Source: Ziziphus jujuba
Lineage: Eukaryota > Streptophyta > Magnoliopsida > Rosales > Rhamnaceae
DNA: 64,000 bases
Assembly: GCF_031755915.1 (NCBI RefSeq)
Contig: NC_083388.1
Location: 16,989,001 to 17,053,000 of the forward strand
Reading direction: 5' to 3'
Shown: piece by piece, positions 41,776-53,365 of the stretch
Position numbering within the stretch: position 1 is the stretch's first letter
Layout of the letters: the number at the start of each line of letters is the position of its first letter
Translations under genes and position numbers: made by a program
The notes under the pieces: model-generated
What the model was told of the DNA's origin: nothing
The model's input: the letters and a program-made list of their open reading frames with translations, nothing else
Databases searched by the model: none

Positions 41776-43419
41776 TACTAATTGAACCGACGTGTGAAAA
41801 ATTGAAACCATAATTTATTTTTCATGTATATGTGATGTTTCTTATATATATATGATACCAAAGATTATAATATTCATGTTATTTGTAATTTTGGTATTAT
41901 GAATGATTGATTTTTGCCCTTAATCTATGGTGGATCTTTGTTTGTATTTTTATTGGGAATGTAATACAGAGGCTAATCATAAAATTAGGTTTTCTCCTTA
42001 ATTAACTGATTTATTTATTTATTTTTGTATTTTTATTTATTTATTTTGTAATAAATTCAAATTTTTGTAAAATATGTACAAGATAACCCCAATAAAAATT
42101 GTACACTCATCACTGTTCATCTTTTTATTTATTTTTTATTTTTTTATTTTTATGTCGATCTGGACACTGATTCATGAAAAAACCTCCATGAACATATAGT
42201 AGATAGAGACATGAAGCCAATAAGCACCAAAATGCTATTGAAAACCATCGAATGAGCCCACACTCATCGTCAGAATTTGCTAAGAATGGATCTCACTTGC
42301 TTGTCTTATTGGGATGCATGAGGGAACTTGGAACATTGAATTAAGATAAAAATTTTCCAGTAGCTTCCTCAGACCACACCCCATGGACTTGTAAGTTTTA
42401 GAGAAATAAACAATAATGGAACAAGAAATCAAGTTAAGTTTTATCGCCCTATTGGATTTATAGTTTTCTTTTTAGAAAATCATGGATTATGGACTTATTT
42501 ATTATTCAATTTTTATAACATAAAATATTTATGTGTGCTAACATACCTATAGAATAGGTGGTGCCGTATTATTGCATCATATGATATATATATATCTATA
42601 TATGTGCACAATAATATATTTTTTTATTATATTATTATAAAATAAATTAATTTAGTAATAAAATATTGAATGGATGAAAGTTAAAATTAATTTAATAAAT
42701 TTAAAACATGCGAGCTCCATTAAAAGTCTAATAATAATATAGTTATATGATACACCAATTGATACGTGTAATTGGATTTTAATGGATTGAACCTAAAGTA
42801 ATTTAAAATTTTTAATTATATTGTATGTCCCAACATCTTCAATACTTATATATTAAGAGAATTTTGATAATATTATTAATCCTCCCAATAAGACTCTGTC
42901 AATATTATAAAAGCCAAAAGACTATTGGAACAACGATTGGTTTTTTTTAAAATAAATTTTGAGTGGTATGTGTTAATGTTATATAAAAAGGTTATGTTAA
43001 AGAAGGTAAGTTTATAAGGTATCTAAATACTCATTTTATCCTCAAAACCTGAGAGAACTCTCCTTATACCCCCGAACCCGAACTGGAACGACCTAAACCC
43101 ACTTAAATGCCGAATTGGGTTAGGCTGATTTTGAGCATATTCTAACCACCATTGACCACGTGCATTAGCAGTTCGATTGGGTCGCCAAGTTTATGGAGTT
43201 TTTTGCTATTTCAAGCTAATCCATACACCCCTCCCTTAATTTGGATCCCTTGAATATATTTTTTAGCCTCCATTTGCCAAGATTCTTCACCATTCAAGAG
43301 ATCCATCTACAAATAGCTTGACCAAACCTTTTAATGAGTTTGTTACCGATGGCACTTTTGGACTGAGGTGAGCGACTAGTGTACCCCTCATCTCTTAAAC
43401 TTTTCATTTATACAGAATT
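41776..43419. other. Copia leader region and unassigned non-coding DNA
   Basis: No ORF of protein character. AT-rich sequence includes ATTT repeats near 42002-42050 and 42120-42150, and a TA run near 42582-42604. It should include the copia untranslated leader; the point where the next insertion begins is not visible. Confidence 0.45.
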
Positions 43420-46400
43420 TGTGGATTTTGGATATCGTTTGATAATTTTTCCATTTTTGGGTCAATTACTTATATATTGGATAAAATTGGATTATGTTTA
43501 GATAAAAATTGAACAAATTGGATAAAATTAAATTCGAATTAGTGTAATAAGATATTAATAGGACTTAGTGGAAGATTTAATTTCGTAAAATTGACTTTCG
43601 AATAAAAATCCTAATTTTGGGTACTAAGCCCTAATGATTCGCGATATAATTGGACCATTCTGTGACAAATTTATATAATTTTATGGATGTACAAATTATT
43701 TTAAGATGTCTAGCACACACTTATGCTTTTGGTTTAGTTGTTGAAACCTAAGAAATATTTTATTATATTGCAAGCCCTCGTACTGCACCTAGATGCAACC
43801 TTGCAAAGGAGCTAGAGTGAGCATCGGTATTATCTGTGAGTAGTTATATTTTTGAATGATTTTGGACATGCTAGTACAACATATATATATATATATATAT
43901 ATGTAGTTTGAATATGATTTATACATGATTTGACTTAAATGGTTATTATATGCATATATAAATATTAGATATATGTATTATCCTTTCATGTGACTTTTGA
44001 TAAGATTTTAAATGGTTTTAAATTCAAATGAGTTCATAGTGAACTTATGAATTTTGATATTCAAATATTTTCACAATTAAATTGATGGTTTAGTTAATTT
44101 GAAAAATATTTTATTTTTGAGTAAATGGATTGAAAATTATATTTTCTAAGCGTGTTTAAATTTTTTTTAAATGCTTATGAATAATTTATGCTGATATATA
44201 TATTTCACTGTTTGTTTTTGTGTTGTGGCATGAAATAGTAATTTTAAAATTTTAAAATATTTAGATAAATGGTTAAGTTTAAATATTAAATTTCAGTTTA
44301 TAGTACACCATTTATTTATGGAAAAATGAAAAGTATAATTTTACAAAGATTGTTTATGACTATTGTATTATTATTTTTAATCAATGTACCATATGGTACT
44401 AGTTTTTTTGTTCAGTATTATATTATAGAGTGCAAGTTTGCAACAATACCTATAGTATGCTAAGGATTCTGAAGTGGGTTCATCCCACATATTCATTATT
44501 GCAACGATACATAATACAAACCTAGATCGACTTGCTCCTAAATCCGTATTAAATTAGTTCGGATCGAAATTAAGTTTAGATTCTAATGGCCACCTCGACT
44601 TTCAATCAACCTGTGATTAGAAATCTTCGTATATGTTGAAAATGCCATAATAGGTTGTGAATTGTCCTATTGACAAGTCAAACTAAAACACTCTCTATTC
44701 GGTGTTTTAGGTGTTCTAAGAGAACAAAAAGAAATCTTTCTCACAATAATTTTTCTGGATGAATAATGTAATCTCGTTTATTGAGAAATAAACCTTTTAA
44801 ATAGGCTAAAGTGACAAGATCCAAAAATCCTAAAACAATAGGTAAAAAATGGCCAATATACTGAACAAAAGGTGTGGCTAAATTTTATATGTCTTTCCCA
44901 ATCTAATGTGTATTAATTAATTACTTAACTTTTAAAGAGGTATTAATTAATTTACAATCAAAAATATTAAAATTCAACCTTCCTAAATTAATTTATCCAG
45001 CAAATAACTAAATAAAAACCAATAATAAAAGACTATTTCTTTTTTAAAGTAGTTGACTAGTTTTCCAAATAAACTGTCAATGTCCAATCTCTAGCTAATT
45101 TAGCTCTAAATCTGATCCAACATGCCATGTAGGATTAGACCTGATCCCCATACGTTGCCATTGATATGAATTATTAACGCTTCCTTGGAATGCAAATAAG
45201 CTCCTTCCTAGTGCCAAACTAGCTAAATCTAGCCATAGTTGAAGCTTGGATGCTAATGACATACTTGGGTATCCTTACTTCTGCCTTGGCATACATGGTC
45301 TCTTGGTGAGCTTAAATAAGTTCATAGGCCAACAAGCTCACCCCTTGCTGTCCGAAATCCTCAAATGCACCAAAACAGCTTTCTGGATCCATGCCCTCTT
45401 AAGATTTAATTACATTTTGTATAAAGCTAGTAAGATTATCCTTAAACCTCTTATCTTGAGGCATAGTAATTGGCCGGGTTCTCAATTGCACAAGATCATC
45501 ACCCCAGCAAGTAGTTGATTGTATGGGGTACGGACAGGTTCTCATCAATACATTACTTACACAAAAGGTCATGAGTTGGGTTCAGCCCAAGGTTTCATAT
45601 TGCCATGATGCTTTCAAGATGAAAGATAATGAGGTAGGCTCATCCTAATAATTTTTTCTCTCTTACTGTTAGGTGGTGTTTAAAAACATTGTGCACCACA
45701 TGGCAGCTAAATATATTGTATGGTACATTGTTTATTTTTCTAAGCATGTTGTTAGTTTCTAATCTATTGTGATTTAACAATATTTTCCATGATTATTTTA
45801 TGAATATATTTATATTATTTTATGCCCAACATTTAAATCATAATTGATGCAGTTTATAATATTTAAATGGTTTATTGGTTTGTAACATTTAAATCTCTAT
45901 TTTATGATATGGTTTTGAGGTATAAATATGGGTTTTATGAGATAATTTCAAAAGGGAAACTTTTTGAATGAGTTAAATGAGAGATCTAGAAAGAAAAGTT
46001 TATGGAATTAGAATATTGTTTTCTTATTGTACTATGCCACTAATTAAGATATTTTTTCTCATATTTTATTTATTTTTAAATTTGTTCTCCAAGGTTCAAG
46101 CAGTTAACATACAATCCACCTTGCGCATCTTTGTTCTTTTCATATTTTCCACAACAGTAATAGTATTTATTCTTCCCTGTTAATCATTATTTTTCCAGAC
46201 TTATTTACATAAGTTGTATTACTTAATTTTGCAAATACTTTTAAAATTCGCTGACCTAAATTATGCACACAATAGTGACCTTATTGTGTATGTATAGTAA
46301 TGGCCTGTAATACGATGGGTTATAGGGGTTAATTATAGTTGTGGACTTGCATGTTGTTGTAACTTTATCTTTATACATTGAGGTATTATTTGATATTTGC

Positions 46401-46500
46401 ATGTATTATTTATCCATGGTTTTCGTTGGGTTTTCTATAAGGATTGTCAATGGGACTTCCGTACACAAGACCATTCGGAAGTCCTAGGAGGGTTTCCAAG
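43420..46500 (+). mobile_element. LTR-retroelement repeat 'R', copy 2, interrupted by an insertion
   Basis: 43420-44499 and 45560-46500 together align with 31485-33394 in reverse complement. The intervening ~1.06 kb (44500-45559) has no counterpart in copy 1 and is an inverted copy of 46500-47650. Near the right end the block reads AAGTCCTAGGAGGGTTTCC and GGTGATGAGAAT, resembling a gypsy LTR end. Confidence 0.6.
44500..45559 (-). repeat. Left arm of a ~1.1 kb inverted repeat (LTR-element 'G')
   Basis: The reverse complement matches 46500-47650 in order: CTACTTGCTGGGGTG/CTACTCGCTGGGGTG, AAGAGGGCATG, CCTATGAAC, ATGGCTA, TGGCATGTTGGATCAGATTTAG/related, the TTAGGAAGGTTGA block, GTGTTTTAGTTTGACTT, TCAATAGGAC and GTGGCCATTAGAATC. 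It lies inside repeat R copy 2. Confidence 0.7.
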
Positions 46501-47650
46501 ATGGTGATGAGAATCTGCCTGTACCCATGCAACCAACTACTCGCTGGGGTGCTGATTCTGTATAATTGAAGACAGGATCAATCACAAAGGCATAAGCTAA
46601 GAGATTTAAGAACAAACTGGTTAACTTCATTTAAGGTGTTATCAAATCCTAAGAGGGCATGACAATATCTAAAGATCCAAAGTTCGTCTTATGCATCCAA
46701 GTTATGAAGGCATAAATGTACCCAGCAAGTTGTTTTCGTGCTTTTATGGACTCCGGGTAGTAAGGAATGAATTTTTTGACCTATGAACAAGATTGAGCAT
46801 TCCAAAGGACCATAAAATCATGTCAAGGTAGAAGCAAAAGCATTCAAACCCATTATTTGTGCATGGAGTTCAATATGGCTAAATTTAAGTGCTTTTGGTG
46901 CTGACTTTGCTCTTTTTTGTTGTTCAAGCAAGTTTTTATTATTCCAATCAAGGGCAACATATGAGAACCAATATTAATCTTATTTGGCATTCTACATGGC
47001 ATATTGGAGTTGATTTGGAGTCTAAACTAGCTGGTAATTGGACAAAAACGGTTTAGTTGTAAAACTAGTCAAATAGTTTCCTAATATGAAATTTAACTTT
47101 TGTTTTAGGAAATTAGTTTTTATTTTAATTTTTATTTATTTAATTGCTGGACAAATTACTTTAGGAAGGTTGATATTTTATTATTTGATTGTAAATTAAT
47201 TAATTTTTTTTCAAAATTAAGGAATTAATTAATTCAATTTAGATTAGGAAAGAAAGAGAATTTCGACCACATCATGTTTCTCTTACCTATGGTTGATTTT
47301 CCTAATGTGGTTTAGGATTTTTGTTTTGTAAACCTTATCCTATTTAAGGGCTTATTTTCTTAATAATATTCAATACATGATTGATACAGAAAAATACTTG
47401 TGAAAAAGAATTCTCTTTGTTCTCTTTGAACACCTAAAACATTAAATAAAAATCAAGTGTTTTAGTTTGACTTATCAATAGGACATCCGTCATCTATTGT
47501 GACGTCTTCATCATATACCAAGGTTTCTAATCACAAGTTGATTAGGAGTTAAGGTGGCCATTAGAATTTGAACTTAATTGTGATCCGGACTAATATAATA
47601 CAGGTTCAAGAGCAAGTCAATCTAAGTTCATATCAAATGGGACCTATCAC
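46500..47650 (+). repeat. Right arm of the ~1.1 kb inverted repeat (LTR-element 'G')
   Basis: This is the plus-strand partner of 44500-45559. The last ~250 bases (TTCTCTTTGTTCTCTTTGAAC through GACTTATCAATAGGACATCC) resemble the 3' end of the gypsy T LTR near 37310-37400, so G is probably a related gypsy LTR with adjacent internal sequence. No intact ORF is present. Confidence 0.7.
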
Positions 47651-48299
47651 ATCTCATATTTTCTGGGAGCGAACTTAGTAGGATACTATGCATATCATGT
47701 TCAAAAGTTTGTTTATTATGAATATCTTGCCTAACGTCAGTATTTATAATGGAAACCAAATTATTGTTATAATAAACATAAATGATAAAAAGTTAAAGGA
47801 TCTGAATATTTATATGTTTATCATGAAGATTACATGTTACGGTATTGCATTTTAATTTTAGAAAAACTTTAATCCTTTAGCTATGATTATGAGTAAAAAA
47901 AAAATTATGGATTGTAACTACAATGAATAGAAAGTCAACATCTTTTTTATCTATGAGTATCAAAGAATCAAGTTGTCCTAATAACCTCAGAGCCTAAGAA
48001 GCTTGCTATTGATGCTTCTAAGGAAACTAAGGTGCAATATGCTAAATGGCAAAAGGTGAATATTGCGACTCATCAAAATCTTCCAACTTGCATTATCAGT
48101 CATTTGTAGGAGTAAATGTCCAATCTGGAGTCTGGACTAGAAATGGCCAAGGTTCTAAATGAGATGACTAGTCAGATTAGGAAACTTGATCCTACATAAA
48201 AACCTATAAGCGCATTAATGCACACTCGTATGATTAGAAAAAGTATGCAGGAACATTGTCTTACAATGATATCACACATCAATTATGTGGAAATGATAG
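47651..48299. other. Junction region before copia gag
   Basis: No ORF above background. Sequence around 48000-48300 (AAATGGCAAAAGGTGAATATTGCGAC, CCAATCTGGAGTCTGG) reads like broken copia gag N-terminal coding sequence in mixed frames, so the copia body resumes here after the nested insertions. Confidence 0.5.
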
Positions 48300-51200
48300 G
48301 GCCACATTAAACTTGTGGAAATGACGGGGGCTATAATGGATGAAAATTTGCAGATTGACATGATATTGGCATCTCTACCTAATAGTTTCAATCAATTCAA
48401 AATGAACTATAATAAGAACAACTTGAAAATTTCTCTTACTAAGTTGATGCATGAGCTTGAAAGTACTAAAAAGTCTCTAGTCAAGCCAGAAAGTGTTTAT
48501 CATGCTCAAAGTTACTCTGAACCTAAAATGCAACCTATAGATAAAAAAAGAAAAGGAAAAAAAGAAAATAGTAGATCCAATTACTAAGTCAATTGTTATG
48601 AAGAACCTGAAAGGGTAGTCATGATGACTAGTATGGGCTGGTGCAAGAAGCACTGGTGGGCTACTTGGTATCCAATCCTATATTATCTAGGTGTATAATG
48701 AGAGATTATTCAAATGTAATGATAAACATTCTTGTAACATCGAGGTCTTTTTAGAACAGTCAACTTCAAGATTAAAAAAACACTCTAAAGTTAAATGTAC
48801 TTAGATAAGAGTAATCCAAAAATAGATGACCACTTTGGAAGTTCTATACAAAAATATATCAAATGTGATGACTGAATTGGGAATAATATTGGCTAAGAGT
48901 GATAAGTCCGCTAGTGGAAATGAGGTGTTATAAATGATATCAAAGTTTGTACTCAATTAAAAGTGTGCCAACAAATACACTGATCAAAAAGGTAACAGGA
49001 AGAAGAATTACATTAAATAAAGAATAGATAATGTATATATTGTTAAGGCTTGTTTAGTCAAGAATTGTGATGACAAATGAATCATTAATTCAGAAGCCAC
49101 AATCATGTTTGTTATTCTTCATAGTGGTTCAAATAAAATAGTCAATTTAATAAAGGATAAAGAAATTTGAAGTTGAAAAAACAGGGAATATGTCTCCATA
49201 ATAGCTATAGGACTAGTGGAGTTATAAATAAGAAATAAAGTTTTATATCATCAGATTTTTCATTTGCTCCAGATTTCACAAGGAATTTAGTTTCTGTTAG
49301 TTGTTTATCTAAACACAAGTTAATAGTTTAGTTAATTCCTCAGTTTCTATTAAAAATAATAGCATTTTTATTTATTCTGGATATTTGATGTATGGTTTTT
49401 ATTTTAGCTCTTTTGTCTTATGTTAATATCATTAAAAAAGAAAAGAAAAAGAAAAAAATGTATAGGATGAGTAGTTTCCCTTATTTAAGAAAATGAATGT
49501 TTTAAATGAAATATATTTTTAGCACTTGCAATTAAGTCATTTTAATTCTAACAGGACTCATAGTTAGGTCAAAAGTGAAATTTTAAATTTGTTAACCTTT
49601 GAACCTATACTAGTATATATATTGTTCGAAAGGTAAATTGACAAAAAGGCCCTTCAAGGAAGAAAAAAAAATCGCACCGCCATACAGTTAGAATTGGTGT
49701 AAACTAATATATGTGGGCCAATGCATGTTCAAGAAAAGATGGGTATAAGTATGTCTTATTAATGGTCCAATAATAAAGTGGTTATGTAATGGTCAAACAA
49801 ATAAGCATAATTAGATTTTATTGGTTTGGACTTAAATTAATTTTCATTAAATTGCACGACCAAACATTGAGAATTCTTAGATATTAAGAGAAGGTATGGT
49901 TATATTTACTTAATGTGCCCCAAATATGGAACTTTTAAAAATACAAGGTTATGGAATAAGCAATTGGTTATCCATTCAAATAATCTTTGTCTGACCAAGG
50001 CGGTAAATACTTGTCTAATGAATTCAAGTCCTATTTGGCTTAAAAAGGGATAATTTCTCAATTGTTATCCTTTGGAATACCCCAGTAAAATGGAGTTGTA
50101 GAAAGGAAAAATAGAAATTTTTTAAATATAATGAGGTCAATGCTCAATTATTTATCGTTACTTAAATCATTATGAGGATATGCTTTAGAAATAGTTGTAT
50201 ACCTAATGAACTTTGTTCCATCCGAATCTGTTTAAAAGATGCCCATAGAATTATGGAATGGTGCAAACCATTTTCAGCCATATTCAGATTTTAAGACTTC
50301 AAAAACTAGAATCTTCTAAAAAAAGTGTAAGTTTATTAGCTACCCTAAGAGAACGAAAGGTGAAATCTTTTATAATCTAAAGGAAAAGAAAAGTTATAGT
50401 GAGCATTCATGTCAGTTTCTTAGAAAAGGTCTCCGATCTTGTTTCCCATGCATGTTCAAAGAAAGGAAAATGTACAAAATCATACTTAAAAGTATGATAA
50501 TGAAAATGTTGATGATCTTCAATAACAACTAAAACTTGGATTTTCTTATACATGTTCAACAGTCAATGTAGTAAAATCATAGTGGAAGAGTGATATATAG
50601 ACTTACAATAAATGCCTTGTTAAGAGAGATGTATCAAGTCATTATGGATAATAATGATAACAACCTTACTACTTACGGGGAAGCATCGAAGGATGTTGGT
50701 GTACAAAAGTGGTAAAAAGCCATAGATTGTAAGATGGAATCTATGAATTCTAACTCAGGATGGTTTTTTGTAAAACCACTAGAAAGGTAAAACCTATTGG
50801 ATACAAATGGATCTATAAAAGAAAGAGAAAATCAGATGAGAAGGAAGAAACTTTCAAAACTAGATTGGTGGCAAAAAGTTATACCCAACAAGAAGATATT
50901 GAAATTTTTTTGCCAGTAGTCACGCTTAATTTTATAAGAATTCTCTTAGCCATAGAAAGAGCTCTCCAATGGGTGTTAAGACAGCTTTTTAAATATTGAG
51001 CTAGAAGAAGACATATGTATGCAACAACCAAAAAGATTCATAGTCAAAGGGCAAGAACACATGGTTTGCAGTTGCATAGGTCAATTTGTGAAATTAGCAA
51101 GCATCTGGATAATGGAACATCTGTTTAAACTATAAAAACATTTATTTTTTAGAAAAGTCCTGATGAACTATGTGTGTATAAAAAATTCTAAGGAGCGGTA

Positions 51201-51440
51201 GTAGTTTTTTCTAGTTCTTTATGTAGATTATGTTCTTCCAAATGGAAACAACATGATTATCAGGTGTTAAAAGATACTTGAAAAGGTTTTTTATATGAAG
51301 AGTTTAGATGAAGCTAATTATATATTAGGAATAAGATTTTTCGAGACTAGATGAATAAGATATTGACATTATTCTTATCTTCCTACATTGGCAAAATAGT
51401 AGCCAAGTTCAACTTAGAGAATTCCAAGAGAGGAATCTTG
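48300..51440 (+). pseudogene. Ty1/copia gag-pol remnant (gag, integrase, RT)
   Basis: Gag: the open frame at 48315-48587 has DMILASLPNSFNQFKMNYN and a KLMHELES segment, typical of Tork-like copia gag. Integrase: about 49980-50290 with SDQGGKYLSNEF, NGVVERKNRN and a VPSESV/PIELW-like segment, with stops between. Reverse transcriptase: about 50700-51400 with KPIGYKWIYKRK, RLVAKSYTQQ and MKSLDEANYILGI. The YVDD active site reads YVDY (51220-51231), so a catalytic aspartate is lost. RNase H is absent. Multiple stops and frameshifts make it non-functional. Confidence 0.85.
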
Positions 51441-52036
51441 CCCTTTACTTAAATTACAATATATTATGAAATAATTTACCTTGGTTATTATAAAATATTA
51501 GAATGAATTATGGTTATTCTGAGAGAATTATGTGAGATTTAATTAAAAATATTTTTATGCAAAAAGGAATTAAATCCCGAAGAATATTAGATATGTTATT
51601 TTTTTTTTTAATTCTAAGTAAATTATAAATATGTGATTAAGTGATTAAGGTTTTTTAAGTTATCAATAAGTAAGGTCTATTGTAAACTGCCAATATCTTG
51701 ACAATTTGAGAATTATGATTATTTAATTACCAAGTATTTAAGAAGTATATAAAATTGATTTTGTATGAGATATCCCCTTGATATATTTTAGTACTTGGAT
51801 ATTGAAAATAATTGGTCAATGCATTACATCAATTAAAAAAACTGATAAGTCAAAAGAATAAATAATTAATTAATTAACATAAAATATTATCAATCAATTA
51901 TTAATATTTCACAAACGAAAAATATATTTAATATTTAATATGAACATTATTAATCTTAGAATTCAAATATGGACTTGTAGTGAAGTAGCACCAGATTGAC
52001 TCAAATTCCCAAGTTTGCTTAGAGTAAACGAAAAAT

Positions 52037-52539
52037 TATTAGATTTATACTCTTAAAGTAAGCCATTTTATTGATTAGGAACGTTGATTAATAATGGACC
52101 ATAGGATCCCTAAACTAATTCATTAAATGAAAAGTTGATTTACTTAAAACACAAGAAGAAGTTCATTCGTTGGCCCAAAGTATTTATTAAATGCTAGAAT
52201 TAGCAGTTTAAAAATATATTATCTTCTATCCTCTAGGCATATAAGGATTTACGCATAATGCTCCAGAAATCTAAAATCTCAAAAGGAAAATCAAATACCT
52301 TAAAAAAAAAAAGTAGAAACTATAATGTTTCAATGCATTTTTCAGACTAACTTTCTTGTTACTTTTGTGATAAGATGTATTCACATGTAGATATGCCATG
52401 TAAAAAGTATTTTAAAATGTCTTGTGGACTCAAAAATGTATTTTCTACACTGCTACATATTAGTAAAAGGTGATGAAATTGCATCTATCACATGCTTATT
52501 CAAATGTACAATTCTAGCTTCTACTATATGGTTCTAATA
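52037..52539 (+). mobile_element. 3' LTR of copia element (L2)
   Basis: It aligns with L1 (41323-41762) in the same orientation, with one extra ~50 bp near its start. Its ends read TATTAGATTTATAC and GGTTCTAATA, apparently mutated forms of TG and CA. Purine-rich AGAGTAAACGAAAAA just upstream may be the polypurine tract. Confidence 0.75.
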
Positions 52540-52650
52540 GTCATCACACTTGCAGCCCTCACCCCAATCACGTTTATTACACCTGTGATCATAGTACTCA
52601 CAACCAGAAGGATGTTTGTATCCGTCACATTGATAAAATGATTACTTTCC
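52540..52650 (-). pseudogene. Decayed Arg-rich coding relic, N-terminal part
   Basis: On the minus strand one open frame reads CDGYKHPSGCEYYDHRC and then NKRDWGEGCKCDDY. TGT again stands where an RD-type repeat would have arginine codons. It lies immediately outside L2, on the same strand and with the same decay pattern as 40855-41322, so I read the two as halves of one relic split by the copia insertion. The short N..W...KCD phrase occurs in both parts, so a small overlap or repeat exists. Confidence 0.5.
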
Positions 52651-52824
52651 CATTTGAACATTCTATGATGGAGTAGAATATTCCCAAAAATCTAATATCA
52701 CTTCTCTAAACTCCTAAATAGATCGAGCTAATTGGTACAGACTCTAATCAAAAGATGATATTGTTTTTGGCTTGTTCTGTCAATGTCTTATTAAATGTGT
52801 CAAAAAACCATCTTGGTTAAAAAA

Positions 52825-53365
52825 AATTAACGAAATAGGTTGTAGTCACTGTAGATGCAGGTTGCGACATTTAATTTAAAAGAAAGAAAATAACAATGCC
52901 GAATGTCTAACTTCAATCAAGCAATTATATTTAAAAACAAAGAATAGAAGAATTTTAATGAGTTTTTTTTATTACTTTATAAATAAAGAACTTTAAAACA
53001 AAACAACTAGACCAACAAAAGCTAAAAAATTGAATAAAATCTGAAAAATTAGATGAGAGATATTTTGAAAGAGTTGTGTTATGTTGGAGTTGTGTGTGTT
53101 CTTCTATTTGACTACTCCTTATATGAATTTTCATGACCGTCTTTATTAAAAAAATAATAATAATAAATAATAAAATTATAGATAATAACAAGACTTATTT
53201 AATTATCTACATAAAAATAAAAAAATAAAAAAAATAATCTAATATCTAGATAAAAATAAAAAAAATAAATAAATAATCTAAGTAAAAGATAAAATTTATT
53301 CATATATTGAAATAAATTAATTTTCATCAAAAAAAATTTTTTTAAAAAAATATACTTCAAACATT
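52825..53365 (+). repeat. Direct repeat X, copy 2
   Basis: Counterpart of 39975-40500 in the same orientation, about 12.8 kb away. The two copies bracket the Arg-rich relic and the copia element inserted in it. Confidence 0.75.

Noticed and set aside
31485..53365. Search for an intact, potentially active retrotransposon
   Set aside because: All pol segments have stops, frameshifts or lost catalytic residues.
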